DNA of 64,000 bases, taken from contig JAEEZS010000019.1 of assembly GCA_016291905.1 (NCBI GenBank), positions 1-64,000 on the forward strand. The letters are read 5' to 3'. Position numbers and translations under genes: made by a program. Below, piece after piece: positions 43,387-51,976 of the stretch. Within the stretch, counting starts at the first letter, position 1. Each line of letters starts with the position of its first letter. The notes under the pieces were generated by a model. It ran no database searches. It saw only the letters and a program-made list of their open reading frames with translations, and was not told the origin of the DNA. The stretch is from Bacteroidaceae bacterium (GTDB lineage: Bacteria; Bacteroidota; Bacteroidia; Bacteroidales; Bacteroidaceae).

Positions 43387-43978
43387 CGTGAAAGGCTCGT
43401 TTGATGATACGATAGACAAGAGTGAGCAGCAACAACTGTACCGCCGCCAGACAGATGACAAGAAGTAAATAGTTCAGCCATTGCAGCGTACGGCTTATCT
43501 CTTTCGGCTTCTCTGCAGCCGGCTTTTCTGCTGTCTCCTCGGAAACAACAGAAACAGAATCCTCGGCCGTGGCTATGACCGTCTTGATTCCTTTTTCTTC
43601 CATCTCCGATAAAAGGGTCTCGATGTTCTTCGACGTGGAACGGACATCCATGAGTCGTGTGGTCATGCGGTTACGAACGATGGATGACGGTACGACGTGG
43701 CTGCCTAAGGTGTCCCATGTAAGCACAAATGAATCAGTTTCTATCGTCACCTCTGCCACAGCGCTACTGGCGGTGTCGGTCGTCGTGACGATGGCGGCGC
43801 CTGTGATCTGCAGCGTGTCGGAGACGGCATGTGTCGTCGCCGTGTGGGCAACAGCCGTGGTGCTGGTGACAACACGCCTGCTTCGGCAGCCGGTAAGCAG
43901 CCAAAGGGTGATGACAACAGCCATCACCATCGCCAAGTATCGGCGAACGGTCATTGGTGTTTTTTTCGGTTCAGACAT
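43379..43978 (-). CDS. Candidate unimolecular spanin (lipoprotein with C-terminal membrane segment)
   Basis: The 199-residue protein starts at 43978 (MSEPKKTP). A signal with lipobox LLTGC puts the lipidated Cys at residue 31. A Thr/Ser/Ala-rich periplasmic region of about 130 residues leads to one strong C-terminal membrane helix (about 165-190, LLLVICLAAVQLLLLTLVY). An outer-membrane lipid anchor plus an inner-membrane helix is the defining layout of u-spanins such as T1 gp11, which fuse the two membranes at lysis. It overlaps the 43951 gene by 28 nt. Confidence 0.65.
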   Translation of the reverse strand: MSEPKKTPMTVRRYLAMVMAVVITLWLLTGCRSRRVVTSTTAVAHTATTHAVSDTLQITGAAIVTTTDTASSAVAEVTIETDSFVLTWDTLGSHVVPSSIVRNRMTTRLMDVRSTSKNIETLLSEMEEKGIKTVIATAEDSVSVVSEETAEKPAAEKPKEISRTLQWLNYLLLVICLAAVQLLLLTLVYRIIKRAFHDG

Positions 43979-44244
43979 GTCATGTCGTAGCATTTGATTT
44001 TTTTCAGTGACTCAATCTCGCGCCCATAGTGCTCCAGCTCGGCACGGAATTCATTGATCTGCGCAGTCAGTTCATCCTTCTGGCGCTTTTTCTCCTCGCG
44101 CAGGTCGCGGATGGTTTCCTGATAGACATCCTGAATGCTCTGCATGGCGTCTGCCTTGGCTTTCGAGCGAATACTTGGCAATGTCAGCAACGTAACAAGC
44201 CCTCCACCGACCACAAAGGAGATGATAATGTTAATCAATTCCAT
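43951..44244 (-). CDS. Small membrane protein with coiled coil, lysis candidate
   Basis: The 97-residue protein has an N-terminal membrane helix (IINIIISFVVGGGLVTLL region, residues 3-22) followed by a long charged coiled coil (about 30-85) and a Cys-containing basic tail. The start at 44244 was chosen because the longer frame overlaps promoter P3. The architecture fits an i-spanin-like or holin-associated protein, and it is the first gene of its late block, next to the u-spanin candidate. Confidence 0.6.
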   Translation of the reverse strand: MELINIIISFVVGGGLVTLLTLPSIRSKAKADAMQSIQDVYQETIRDLREEKKRQKDELTAQINEFRAELEHYGREIESLKKIKCYDMTCLNRKKHQ

Positions 44245-44265
44245 AAGGCTTCTAATATGACAGTA

Positions 44266-44302
44266 CAAAAATAGCACGCACAAGCAGCCGGAGAAAGGAC
44301 AA
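44266..44302 (-). promoter_or_regulatory. Phage late promoter P3 (lysis-portal block)
   Basis: TTGTCCTTT (44294-44302), 20 nt, TATTTTTG (44266-44273), read leftwards. It lies between the terminase stop (44312) and the first gene of the block. Confidence 0.8.
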
Positions 44303-44311
44303 AAATCTAAA

Positions 44312-46021
44312 TCACCGGCCCAGAAAGACTACGCCTTCACCGCTGTAGTTCCCCTCCTGGTAATAGTAATTCATGCCATACCAGAGTGTGTCAAAGGCAT
44401 CTGTGACGTGGGTCTTGTATTCGTCAGGATTATCCGGGGTGTCCTCCGTTCCTTCCGGTGTCTTATCCTTCTCAAAGCCGTTCTTGCCTTGCTTGATTCC
44501 AGTCTGTTCCATGGCAAGCTTCAGGAACTCGTTATTGATAGAGTTGATGCGAATGGCAAGATAGTTCGGGTCTCCCTTCAGGGAAAGGTCTATACCCTCA
44601 TGTTTCCAGGCATGCTGCGGCGGCTGTCCGACGAACACCATGCACACGTTCCAGCCGTTTTCGGTGAAAACGCGCTCGATCAGGTCGGCATAGCTCTCAC
44701 TGCTGCTGCCTGTCTCCCAGACGAAGGTCGTGTCATAATAGACGGTGCAGTCATGGCTGAGCTTCGGAGCATAGTAGTCGCAGATGGCTTGCACCAGTTC
44801 CTGTAGCTTCTGCGGCGTCTTGACATAGAAGCTACGCAACACCTTCATGGTATGCCCATCCTTCTGCGCCACCACCGCACTGTTGATGGCCGCATTACAG
44901 TCAAAGGCCAGGTGCAGCGGACGGTTGTAGTCTATATCGTCATCGCCCAGACAGTTGTTCGCTGTCGCGCGCAAGGACTTCCAGTTTCTTGGTAGCCGGT
45001 CAATGGTGCCGCTGTCTAAAGGAATATAGAAGTGGATATCATCGTCAAGCGCACTGTAGAACCCGTTGGGAACCTTGAACAGCCTTTCGTTCAGGAAGGC
45101 CGTTCGCCATATCAGCGGCGGAGAGTCGCGATACATCTGCCAGATATAATCCTCCCCGACGACCTCCAGATTGTCGAAGATATCATACTCCCCATAGAAC
45201 ACGGTGAACTCCCTGGTCTTGCCCTTCTGCTTGATGACAGGTGGCTGGAACTTACGGGCAAGGTCGAGGTCCTTACGCAGCAGACGAATGTTGCGCTCCC
45301 TATACTCATCGCTGAGACCCTCGGCACGCTCGATCATCTTCAGCTGACGATAGAGGTTCCGGATATAGTTAATGTGCCCAGAATCCATCTCTTCCTCCTT
45401 CTCCAGTATCCAACGGCCACGGGAGGAGGTCGGCATGTCGGTGGTATAGCAGACGCTGTGATGATGCGGACAGTCGCCGAAATACTGCTCATTGCCTCGG
45501 TTGGCCGGATTGACTTCGCTCTTTATCTTCTCATAGTCGAGGAACTTTGACTCAGGACCAATCACCCAATCCAACGACATACTGTTGGCCGACATCCCCT
45601 GATTGAATGAAAGAACAACCATGAAAGTACCGTTCCAGAAGTGGACTCCGTTCTTATAGGCATCCATCAGGATAGGGCGCTTCGGCTGAGCGAAGTTCAT
45701 ACTTGGCGGAGCCTTATGTCCCACGACATAGTGCACTCCTTCGACATAGCCCCACGTCTTCAGCGCATGACAGATGGCAGGAAGGGTGTTGTTCCAGGCC
45801 TTGGAATAGGTGGGGGATAGCAGGGCTCCCGTGCTGCCTGGCATCTCCCAGACGTTGCGGAGGATGAAACGGGCATCGACGCCCTCGCTCTTTCCAGTAC
45901 CGCGCGAACACACCAGGTATTCGTCATGGGCACTGATGGCCATGGCCGCCCGCTGCATCTTGTTGAAGAACTTCTTCTGGACATCGGCGGCCCGCTTGCG
46001 GAACAGCAGCTCGTCAATCAT
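44312..46021 (-). CDS. Terminase large subunit
   Basis: The 569-residue packaging motor starts at 46021 (MIDELLFRKRA), since a longer frame overlaps the small subunit. The ATPase part has Walker A SRGTGKSEG (39-47) and a Walker B-like MSLDWVIGPE near 170. The C-terminal RNase H-like nuclease shows LAFDCNAAINSAVVAQ, VYYDTT and a final TDAFDTLWYG with Asp residues. It is preceded by the likely small subunit with an 8-nt overlap. Confidence 0.9.
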   Translation of the reverse strand: MIDELLFRKRAADVQKKFFNKMQRAAMAISAHDEYLVCSRGTGKSEGVDARFILRNVWEMPGSTGALLSPTYSKAWNNTLPAICHALKTWGYVEGVHYVVGHKAPPSMNFAQPKRPILMDAYKNGVHFWNGTFMVVLSFNQGMSANSMSLDWVIGPESKFLDYEKIKSEVNPANRGNEQYFGDCPHHHSVCYTTDMPTSSRGRWILEKEEEMDSGHINYIRNLYRQLKMIERAEGLSDEYRERNIRLLRKDLDLARKFQPPVIKQKGKTREFTVFYGEYDIFDNLEVVGEDYIWQMYRDSPPLIWRTAFLNERLFKVPNGFYSALDDDIHFYIPLDSGTIDRLPRNWKSLRATANNCLGDDDIDYNRPLHLAFDCNAAINSAVVAQKDGHTMKVLRSFYVKTPQKLQELVQAICDYYAPKLSHDCTVYYDTTFVWETGSSSESYADLIERVFTENGWNVCMVFVGQPPQHAWKHEGIDLSLKGDPNYLAIRINSINNEFLKLAMEQTGIKQGKNGFEKDKTPEGTEDTPDNPDEYKTHVTDAFDTLWYGMNYYYQEGNYSGEGVVFLGR

Positions 46022-46586
46022 CGGTAACCTCTTCAAAATGGGCATCTTCAGCCTTGCCGAGAAAGAGCTCGCGCAGGTGCTTCCTTCGGGCTTCAAGCTC
46101 ATCCGTCGGAATGGCTTTCATGCCCTCGATAAGCGTAAGGTCATCGCTCGGCTCAAAGATGGGCGGCAGCATCTCACTCCAGTCCATAGCCTCGTCATCC
46201 TTGTCGCAGCGGGTGTACTTGCCCAGCTTGTCCAAGGCAGCTGCAGCACCCTTGGTGTCCTCCTTGCGCATGGCCATCGCATAAATCTCCTTGGCTCCTT
46301 CAATGATGAGATGGCGGTACCAGTTCTTGCCGGCAAGGTTAATGTTGCCCGTGATCTTGGTGATGGCCGCCACATCACGGTAGGCCTGGCTCTTGCCGAC
46401 AGGCTCCACAAGACCGTTGCAGCCGTTCATCAGGAAGTCCACAATTTCCTTGTCAGGAATGAGCGGGTTGTCCATCTTACGGGTGATGCACAGCTCATAC
46501 CGGCGCTTCAGCTGAAGCTCGGTAGCCGTCAGAACGCTGCACGCCTTGGCATCCTTGAACAGGAACTGCGTCACGTCTCGTCTCAT
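46014..46586 (-). CDS. Putative terminase small subunit
   Basis: The 190-residue protein lies directly before the large subunit. The block GKSQAYRDVAAITKITGNINLAGKNWYRHLI, split by helices, and AAAALDKLGKYTR resemble DNA-recognition and oligomerisation parts of small terminases in Bacteroidetes phages. An acidic C-terminus follows. It starts in an ATGA overlap with the preceding small helical gene. Confidence 0.7.
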   Translation of the reverse strand: MRRDVTQFLFKDAKACSVLTATELQLKRRYELCITRKMDNPLIPDKEIVDFLMNGCNGLVEPVGKSQAYRDVAAITKITGNINLAGKNWYRHLIIEGAKEIYAMAMRKEDTKGAAAALDKLGKYTRCDKDDEAMDWSEMLPPIFEPSDDLTLIEGMKAIPTDELEARRKHLRELFLGKAEDAHFEEVTDD

Positions 46587-46882
46587 AGGTATTCGTTCTC
46601 TTTCAGGTAGCTGTCAGCAAGAGGCTGTGCCGCCGGACTCCCCTTGATGGCGAAGGCTACAACCTTCTTGCGTAAGTCCAGCTTGGTCTGTAGACGACCT
46701 TTCCTGTAGGCCGTCACGACAGGCAGCTCAAATTCGTTCTTCAGCGCATAGATGAAGGACTCCGACTCCTCGGCCGTCATACCCACCAGCACGGCAACCT
46801 CACGGGCAGGCATCAGCGCCTTGGCCATGTCGGTGATGGAGGCAAGGATCTCATCGGCTTCATACTTCGACAGGCAGCGCAT
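46583..46882 (-). CDS. Small helical protein, alternative terminase small subunit candidate
   Basis: The start at 46882 gives 99 residues and a 23-nt overlap with the PLD gene; ATGs at 46921 or 46933 would lengthen it. LMPAREVAVLVGM looks like a helix-turn-helix start, and KAYRKGRLQTKLDLRKK-type helices are usual in small terminases (here TAYRKGRLQTKLDLRKKV). It and the next gene may both take part in packaging-site recognition. Confidence 0.6.
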   Translation of the reverse strand: MRCLSKYEADEILASITDMAKALMPAREVAVLVGMTAEESESFIYALKNEFELPVVTAYRKGRLQTKLDLRKKVVAFAIKGSPAAQPLADSYLKENEYL

Positions 46883-47342
46883 TGTCGAAGATGTGGTCGA
46901 AACAGTTTCGGAAATAGGCATAGTGTCGTCCATTGGTAAAATAGAAACCGCTCTCATAGCGGGATGCACGGTTCAAGTTCGCAGATCCGACAATCCCGAA
47001 TGCATACGATTCGTTCTCGACAAGCAGCACCTTTGCGTGGTTGTGCTCGATCCGGATGTCGGAGGTGATGCTGGAGGCGAAGAGGAGAAGGTCTATCTTA
47101 TGACGCTGGATGCCCTCATCGAGCACCATCTTCATCGAGCGGATGCCTTCCACTTCGGAGAAGGCGCGAAGACTCTCTTCGCTGATGTTATAGGACATGA
47201 CGCGCACGTCCGCAGGGCCTATGGCATCCAACAGAGAGGGCAGCACATCATGTACTGCCCAGTCTCCTTTGTTCATGAAGGGTTCTATTACACCGGGCTC
47301 CAGAGCCAGCGGAAAGAACAAATCAAGCAGATGCTTCTTCAT
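46860..47342 (-). CDS. Phospholipase D-like (HKD) nuclease domain protein
   Basis: The 160-residue protein has a single HKD-type catalytic block: NHAKVLLVEN (H102, K104), GIVGSANLN (119-124) and E130. One motif per chain means it would work as a dimer, like Nuc-type endonucleases. The start at 47342 overlaps the previous gene by 20 nt. A PLD nuclease between capsid and terminase genes is unusual. Packaging, DNA processing or attack on competing DNA are all possible. Confidence 0.8.
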   Translation of the reverse strand: MKKHLLDLFFPLALEPGVIEPFMNKGDWAVHDVLPSLLDAIGPADVRVMSYNISEESLRAFSEVEGIRSMKMVLDEGIQRHKIDLLLFASSITSDIRIEHNHAKVLLVENESYAFGIVGSANLNRASRYESGFYFTNGRHYAYFRNCFDHIFDNALPVEV

Positions 47343-48093
47343 CGGCAATCTTCTTCTGCAGTTCTTCCAACTCCTGCTTGTAGCGGGCAAGACGTTTGCG
47401 AGCTTTCTCTGCAGCGGCAGCATTACCCTCGGAGGCGTACTTCTCCGCTGCTTTGCTGGAGGTTCGGATATTATCACGGAGGCGCTTAAGGCTTCGTGTC
47501 AACTCCATGCCCTTGACGACATCGCTTTCCTCCTTCTTTACAGGTGTCGTCTGTGTCTTGCCGTCCGCCCAGGCATCCAGCTCATCCCATAGCTTGCGAC
47601 GCTCATCGTCGAGCTTGCACAGCTGATCTGCGAGCTTGCCAGCTGTTACGGGATCCGTGTTGGAGAGGTTCGCATGCAGTTTGGCCATCAAAGGAACAAT
47701 CTCCTTGATGCGGTCATACTTCTGACGCAGTTCCTCGGGCAGCTCGGGATAAGTGACAACCTTAACACCATGCCCCGGACGCGAGAAACGAAGCTCTTCC
47801 ACCTTGTCGTCGGGAACATGACGCGCAGGTTCCGGAACAGCCGATGGCAGGAACTCTCTTTCCATCTTCTCCTGAAAAAGAAGGGGATTGGCGCGGATAA
47901 CCTGTGCCAGACGTCCCAACTTATCCAGAAGCATATTGAAATGCAAGCCTGAGGGGGCAGCTTCCGCATGAAGGAACGATCCATAACGGTCTTGCATCTC
48001 CTTGTCAGCAAGAACATCGAAAAGCACAAGACCCTCGGCGTAATCACGCCGAGGACCTTGTAACCATTTGTTTAGCTTTTCCCGTATATTCAT
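47323..48093 (-). CDS. Phage protein with C-terminal coiled coil
   Basis: The 256-residue protein has a helical N-terminal half (EGLVLFDVLADKEMQDRYG, LLDKLGRLAQVI) and a Lys/Glu/Ala-rich coiled coil over residues 170-256. No family is recognised. Its place downstream of the capsid genes suggests head assembly. Confidence 0.65.
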   Translation of the reverse strand: MNIREKLNKWLQGPRRDYAEGLVLFDVLADKEMQDRYGSFLHAEAAPSGLHFNMLLDKLGRLAQVIRANPLLFQEKMEREFLPSAVPEPARHVPDDKVEELRFSRPGHGVKVVTYPELPEELRQKYDRIKEIVPLMAKLHANLSNTDPVTAGKLADQLCKLDDERRKLWDELDAWADGKTQTTPVKKEESDVVKGMELTRSLKRLRDNIRTSSKAAEKYASEGNAAAAEKARKRLARYKQELEELQKKIADEEASA

Positions 48094-48113
48094 GGCGGGC
48101 TACTTTTGAGAAA

Positions 48114-48803
48114 TCAGGTGCCGGAAGGATAGCTGAGCGTTCCTTCGGCCTCGTTGACCTCGAACTGTGTCCCGAGGTAGACAACAGGCTGGTTCGACGG
48201 TGCCGAGAACTCGAACTTGGTACCGCGGAGGTCAGCACGTGCCTGACCTCCGGCCATACTCGGAGAGATATGGCAGGGCAGAGCAGGAGTACCGATCATC
48301 TGCTGCTTGCCGTCGGGATCGGCAATGATGACAATACAGGGACGGTTCTTGATGAAGGCAGCGAAGCCGGCGGCCTCTTCCATATTGCCAGGGAAGAAGA
48401 ATTCACCCTTTTGTTCGAAGCTCTTACCGTCAATCTCTCCCACGCTGTCGGCATCATATTTGACCTTGGCTTCGGTAGAGTAAATAAAGATGGGTGCATA
48501 CTTCGTATTCGTCTCACCTATATCCTTGAAGGTGAACTGGCCCGTTGCCACTACATAGTCGTCATAGTCGGAAGGTGCAGCAGGTAGTTGCGGGACGGCG
48601 GAAACATATTCCATGGGGATGACAGCCGCCCAGTTGCTGTAGCCGCCCATGTTGTTGCGGCCCTGCTGATAGAGCAGAGCACCGAATGCGGCCACAGAAA
48701 GGCCATCGCCAACGGGTGCCCCCGTGGCCTGAATGGCAGAGAACGCAAGGGCTACGGCAAGAAGCCCCACGAAGACGAGAAGAATTTTCTGAAATTTTTT
48801 CAT
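48114..48803 (-). CDS. Virion protein (tail tube- or decoration-like) with hydrophobic N-terminus
   Basis: The 229-residue protein starts at 48803 (MKKFQKILL). Residues 5-25 are strongly hydrophobic and followed by ATGAP, like a signal peptide. An in-frame ATG at 48650 would give a 178-residue soluble form beginning GGYSNWAAV. The mature part is beta-rich (IVIIADPDGKQQMIGTPALPCH, ARADLRGTKFEFSA), a pattern I associate with tail tube proteins of Bacteroidetes siphophages. It follows the capsid gene, so a head decoration role is also possible. Confidence 0.65.
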   Translation of the reverse strand: MKKFQKILLVFVGLLAVALAFSAIQATGAPVGDGLSVAAFGALLYQQGRNNMGGYSNWAAVIPMEYVSAVPQLPAAPSDYDDYVVATGQFTFKDIGETNTKYAPIFIYSTEAKVKYDADSVGEIDGKSFEQKGEFFFPGNMEEAAGFAAFIKNRPCIVIIADPDGKQQMIGTPALPCHISPSMAGGQARADLRGTKFEFSAPSNQPVVYLGTQFEVNEAEGTLSYPSGT

Positions 48804-48867
48804 GTTGTTTGTTTTTATGGAGGGCTGCCGAAGCAACCCTCCTTGTTTGACTTAGTTGGTCACAGAC

Positions 48868-50388
48868 TTACTCGGTGACGGTGACTGCACAAGTGGCAGA
48901 GTGACCGTTGGCGGTGGCGATGATGTTGGCTGAGCCTGCAGCAACACCGACAACCTTGCCGGAACTGTTCACAGTGGCCACGGCTTCGTTGTCAGACGTC
49001 CAGGTGACAGCGCTGGTGGCATTGGCCGGAGCCAAAGTGGCTTCCAGTGTCTCATTGGCGTCCTTGGCGATGGTGGTCGTGGACTTATTCAGGGAGATTC
49101 CCGTGGCTGCCACCTGGGCAGGCGCAGTCGTATAGGATGCAGTCTTGGAGACATCCTCACCAGCCTTGACGGTGATGTTGATGTCGGCAGGTGCACTGTA
49201 GCCATCGACGTCGTTGAACTTGATGGTGTAAGTGCCGGGGGCAAGGCCGAGGATGTACTGGCCTGAGCTACGCTGCTGAGTGTAGCCGTCGAGGTGCCAG
49301 CGGGCACCGGCAGGACCTTCGATGGTGACCCTCACCGCACCGGTGGCAGTGTAGTCGCCGGCAAGATCCAGACAGGCATTCGTCTGGTCGTTGACACGGA
49401 ACAGCTTCTCGTGCCAGTCGCGGAGACGCGTGCCATAGCTTGCCTGCAGCCAGAACTGGACGAGGTTCGGATCCTCGAACGGATTGCGCACCTGAACGAA
49501 CTGGGCTGCAGCATCAGTGTTCCAGCCGAGGTCGAGGAGACCAGGCTTGATGAGCATGACGCGGTGGCCGACACCCAAAGCGACATGGGTGATGAACTCC
49601 AGACCGGGGCAGAGAGCATCCTCACGAATCTGGTTCTTGACCTCCTCCATGGTGGGCATCTGGAAGGCCTTGACCTTGTTGCGGTAGGCAGCACGTACGT
49701 TGACAAGCACGTTCTCAGGGACGTAGAGCAGAGGATCTCCGCCGATGCTGCTGCGCAGCATGTTGTGTGCGCCGCCGATGAAATCAACCAGGTTCTCATA
49801 GGCAGCGGTGTCGTTGCTGTCAACGGGAGCATCAAAGGCGCCGGTGGGGGCGTAGTTGCCACGGGCGGCCGTGAGCTTGCCAGCGCTGATGAGCGAGTCG
49901 ATCTGGCTGTTGTAGCCGTAGAAACACGAGAGGGCATTGGTGCCTGCCGTGTTGCGCTCGGCATGGAAAAGGGCGAACATAACGTCCTCAGCATGGGTCT
50001 TAATCATCGTCTGGATGATCTTGTACTCCAGCGGGTGCTGCTTCGTCTTGTTGTCGAAGGGCTTACCACCAAGGAACTGCACGTCGACATCCTTGTAGTT
50101 GGTGATGTTCTCCTTCGCCTTGAAGACGGTTTCATAGACACTGAGGTCGGCACTCTCATAGTTGAGCATGTCTTCCTGATAGGTGATGGCTGCACCAGGC
50201 ACATAGGGCATGGTGCCACCGCTCTTACGACGCTCCAGCGTGATGACATCCTTCATGTCAACCTTCTGGACATTGAGCCTCAGGGCGGCGATGACCTCCC
50301 GCAACGCATAAGCGGGAAGCTGGCGAAGTACCGGATCGTACTTTTCAGCGGCCTTGCGAAGGCCGTCAACGGTAACAATGTTGGGCAT
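48868..50388 (-). CDS. Major capsid protein with C-terminal Ig-like domains
   Basis: Residues 1-355 of 506 are the capsid shell part, expected to adopt the HK97 fold. It follows the protease/scaffold gene by 24 nt. A PEGA/Ig-like beta domain spans about 365-420 (WHLDGY, YILGLAPGTYTIKF). A BIG2-type domain spans about 430-506 (GISLNKSTTTI, AVTWTSDNEAVATV, GKVVGVAAGSANI). Such domains decorate the capsid surface and in gut phages can bind mucus glycans. Confidence 0.88.
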   Translation of the reverse strand: MPNIVTVDGLRKAAEKYDPVLRQLPAYALREVIAALRLNVQKVDMKDVITLERRKSGGTMPYVPGAAITYQEDMLNYESADLSVYETVFKAKENITNYKDVDVQFLGGKPFDNKTKQHPLEYKIIQTMIKTHAEDVMFALFHAERNTAGTNALSCFYGYNSQIDSLISAGKLTAARGNYAPTGAFDAPVDSNDTAAYENLVDFIGGAHNMLRSSIGGDPLLYVPENVLVNVRAAYRNKVKAFQMPTMEEVKNQIREDALCPGLEFITHVALGVGHRVMLIKPGLLDLGWNTDAAAQFVQVRNPFEDPNLVQFWLQASYGTRLRDWHEKLFRVNDQTNACLDLAGDYTATGAVRVTIEGPAGARWHLDGYTQQRSSGQYILGLAPGTYTIKFNDVDGYSAPADINITVKAGEDVSKTASYTTAPAQVAATGISLNKSTTTIAKDANETLEATLAPANATSAVTWTSDNEAVATVNSSGKVVGVAAGSANIIATANGHSATCAVTVTE

Positions 50389-50411
50389 AGTTGTTGGAAA
50401 CAGGAAAAAGG

Positions 50412-51377
50412 TTAGTCGAAGAGACCGAGCTTCTCGGCATTCTCAGTGATGCCCTGGAAGTCGTCGTGTGTGGAGGCGTATTCAAGCAACTTGTCGACGT
50501 CGTCGATGGCGCCATCAAGCTGCTCTTTGTCAGGATTGAGGTCGGGACTTTCGGTCGCCGACTTCTTCAGGTTCTTAACTTGCTCCTTGAGGGCTTGCTC
50601 GGAAGCCTTCAGCGTAGCAATCTCACTGTCCTTGGTAGACAGCTCGGTCGTGTGCTTCTCCTGGACGTTGGAAAGTTCCTTCGTCTTGGATGCCAGCTCG
50701 GCATTCTTCGACTCCAGTTCTCCGCGCAGGCGCGCCATCTCAGCATCCAGCGACAGCAGCTGATCATCGGTCAGCTCCGTCTCGGACGCTTTCTCCTTCG
50801 GCACGCCGAGGAAGGAAAGCACCGCAGAAAGGGTTTCTTTCAGTTTCATTGGCTGATTGGGATTGGGGGTTGATAATTCGGGTATAAGGTTCACGTCGTT
50901 CTTCAGGGAAAGGTTCAGCGTGGCATCCGAACGGCCATAGAGCCGGACGGCATTCGCATTGGCAGGGATATCCACAAAGGATGCTTCGATGAGCTCCGAC
51001 TCCGTGACAGTCTCTCTGGTTTGACCGGGGACGAGTAACTTTTCATCCTTCGAGGTAGCAATGATCGTCATGCCGATGGAGGTGGCATTGATGGTACCCT
51101 CCTCTACCTTGGCACAGATGAGCTTCGAAAGGTCGTCGGTCAGGTCGAAGTAGGGAACGGCCGTAACACGGTCCTCCTCCACCTCAATGTCCTCCCAGTG
51201 ACCGATGGGCTTACTCTCGCCCCAGTACTGGCAGCCCTCGTCGCGGAAGTGCATCCACAACATAACAGGATTCTTCTTGAAACGATCCAGGCGAATGCCT
51301 GATGTCAGCACACGAAAACCGTAGCTGTTCAGCGTGTCGTCCGTCAAGACGAAGCGTTTATCGAGTTTCTTACCCAT
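50412..51377 (-). CDS. HK97-type prohead protease fused to scaffold
   Basis: The 321-residue protein starts at 51377 (MGKKLDKRF). Residues 1-150 form a prohead serine protease with H43 (LWMHF), S100 (NATSIGM) and the EASFVDIPAN block (131-140). Residues 190-300 are an uninterrupted coiled coil (MARLRGELESKNAEL, EQVKNLKKS) typical of scaffolds. It would shape the procapsid and then be digested. It is the first gene behind late promoter P4. Confidence 0.85.
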   Translation of the reverse strand: MGKKLDKRFVLTDDTLNSYGFRVLTSGIRLDRFKKNPVMLWMHFRDEGCQYWGESKPIGHWEDIEVEEDRVTAVPYFDLTDDLSKLICAKVEEGTINATSIGMTIIATSKDEKLLVPGQTRETVTESELIEASFVDIPANANAVRLYGRSDATLNLSLKNDVNLIPELSTPNPNQPMKLKETLSAVLSFLGVPKEKASETELTDDQLLSLDAEMARLRGELESKNAELASKTKELSNVQEKHTTELSTKDSEIATLKASEQALKEQVKNLKKSATESPDLNPDKEQLDGAIDDVDKLLEYASTHDDFQGITENAEKLGLFD

Positions 51378-51395
51378 TGTGCATTCTTTTTTGCA

Positions 51396-51432
51396 CAAAG
51401 GTAACGCGCGAACGTTCGCGCGAAAAGGACAA
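51396..51432 (-). promoter_or_regulatory. Phage late promoter P4 (capsid-terminase block)
   Basis: TTGTCCTTT (51424-51432), 20 nt, TACCTTTG (51396-51403), read leftwards. The spacer contains a perfect palindrome, CGCGCGAACGTTCGCGCG (51405-51422). It overlaps the 3' flank of the 51439 gene. Confidence 0.85.
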
Positions 51433-51438
51433 TGAAGG

Positions 51439-51882
51439 CTATTTAAGACCCTGATAAGGTTCTTCCGAAACAAGCGAAAGACGGAATACATGACCGTCGG
51501 AGGCACCTGTCCCTGGTACGCGGACAAGCGATCCGTGCATCGGCCACTCCATCGTACCATATAATATAACGTCACCGTTCGAGTAGAAGATCCTGAGCAG
51601 GCAACCCTTCGTGGCTGCTTCGGTAACTATGCTCTTCACCGCTGCTGCCAGCTCGCACAGATATAACACGGCTTCCGTCTTGAGCAGCTGTCCTGCGTCA
51701 CTCTCCTCCACTTCAGGGGTAACCGTCGAGCGAAGCATTGCAAGCTCCAGCGGCTGCCATGCTTTGCCCGTGGCAAGCACGGCCGATGATACGTAGCCGC
51801 CACTGATGGTTAACGATGCCACATCTGCAACGCTGATGATTTGCGCGGCAAGCACGCCGCCAAGTCTGTTTTCTGATTCCAT
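51439..51882 (-). CDS. Phage protein of unknown function
   Basis: The 147-residue protein has an Ala/Val-rich N-terminal half (LAAQIISVADVASLTISGG), a central helix (LLKTEAVLYLCELAAAVKSIV) and a beta C-terminus. The layout resembles small virion-associated proteins at the start of late regions, but no family is recognised. AAAAGGACAA lies 19 nt upstream, without a matching -7 box. Confidence 0.62.
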   Translation of the reverse strand: MESENRLGGVLAAQIISVADVASLTISGGYVSSAVLATGKAWQPLELAMLRSTVTPEVEESDAGQLLKTEAVLYLCELAAAVKSIVTEAATKGCLLRIFYSNGDVILYGTMEWPMHGSLVRVPGTGASDGHVFRLSLVSEEPYQGLK

Positions 51883-51976
51883 AGGCTGTGATTAAGGATA
51901 AAAAGGACAAATCGCCAAAATTAATACACGTCAGTTTTTATTTATTTTAACAAAAAGAGTAAGCAATTAAACTATT

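Noticed and set aside
51902-51910. A fifth TTGTCCTTT box before the 51439 gene
   Set aside because: At 20 nt there is no TAnnTTTG; the position falls on the start codon region. Probably chance or a decayed site.
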